Origin: Chryseosolibacter sp966080355
Lineage (GTDB): Bacteria; Bacteroidota; Bacteroidia; Cytophagales; Cyclobacteriaceae
Direction of reading: 5' to 3'
Length of the DNA stretch: 22,181 bases
Assembly (NCBI GenBank): GCA_966080355.1
Contig: CBHROW010000041.1
Location: forward strand, 1-22,181
Shown: positions 22,069-22,181 of the stretch, piece after piece
Position numbering within the stretch: the stretch's first letter is position 1
Layout of the letters: every line of letters starts with the position of its first letter
Notes under the pieces: generated by a model
Told to the model about the DNA's origin: nothing
What the model saw: only the letters and a program-made list of their open reading frames with translations
The model's database searches: none
Made by a program: the position numbers and the translations under genes

Positions 22069-22181
22069 CTACAGCGATGCAAACGCGCTGAGCGCCTTCT
22101 CATCAATCTTTTTATGTTGTGCCGGTACTTTCAGGTCGTTGTCCGGAGTTCCGAAAAGCTCGTTCATTGAAATTCTGTACA
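22069..22181 (-). CDS. C-terminal fragment of an unidentified protein
   Basis: The final 36 codons before a TAG at 22071-22069 read YRISMNELFGTPDNDL, then KVPAQHKKIDEKALSAFASL; the rest lies beyond the window. The frame is open to the edge and a good terminator lies 26 bp downstream on the same strand, which supports a real gene. The internal Met (MNELFGTP) could even be the start of a small protein. I do not recognise the family. Confidence 0.6.
   Translation of the reverse strand, partial: YRISMNELFGTPDNDLKVPAQHKKIDEKALSAFASL

Overview
The window is a stretch of ordinary chromosome from a member of the Bacteroidota, most likely of the Cytophagales. The reasons are the gene content (DUF4421 outer-membrane protein, an acidic DUF2795 protein, a PorE-like PD40/OmpA lipid-envelope protein, a PhoR/PhoB-type pair with a two-helix sensor), several promoters of the Bacteroidota form TTTG-N17..22-TAnnTTTG, and an almost complete lack of Shine-Dalgarno sequences. 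I see no phage, plasmid, transposase, CRISPR array, tRNA or rRNA.

Layout. 1-1075 (minus): a response regulator followed by the N-terminus of its sensor kinase. 1360-2409 (minus): a membrane-anchored predicted aminopeptidase. 2750-3787 (plus): recA with a strong terminator. 4023-5279 (minus): a MacB/FtsX-type ABC permease. 5479-6525 (plus): queA (queuosine). 6634-6888 (minus): a small membrane protein. 7033-7716 (plus): ispD (isoprenoids). 7838-10279 (plus): phosphoenolpyruvate synthase. 10388-10609 (minus): DUF2795. 10879-12561 (plus): ettA, then a DUF486 membrane protein (12641-13009). 13289-14200 (minus): an LpxL-type acyltransferase. 14339-14845 (plus): sixA. 14842-19813 (minus): the run lon, hslU, DUF4421. 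20037-22013 (plus): the PorE-like protein. 22069-22181 (minus): the end of an unidentified gene with its own terminator.

How the genes relate. Most are housekeeping genes in single-gene units that often face each other, so shared function between neighbours is limited. Exceptions are the two-component pair, and the protein quality-control run in which lon and hslU (both AAA+ protease components) are transcribed together with a beta-barrel-like envelope protein that starts directly at the hslU stop codon. Envelope functions recur (acyltransferase, DUF4421, PorE-like, ABC permease).

The most striking signal is not a gene. Nine of about sixteen intergenic gaps hold an 'island' of 70-280 bp with the same plan: a short word of about 7-12 nt, different at each locus, is repeated in tandem with small errors near one gene end and occurs in inverted orientation near the other gene end, so the gap can fold into a long quasi-palindrome. 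Several islands begin at, or include, the stop codon of the adjacent gene. They occur between convergent, tandem and divergent genes, so they are not simply terminators. I know of no described system with this plan and treat it as the main lead of the window.
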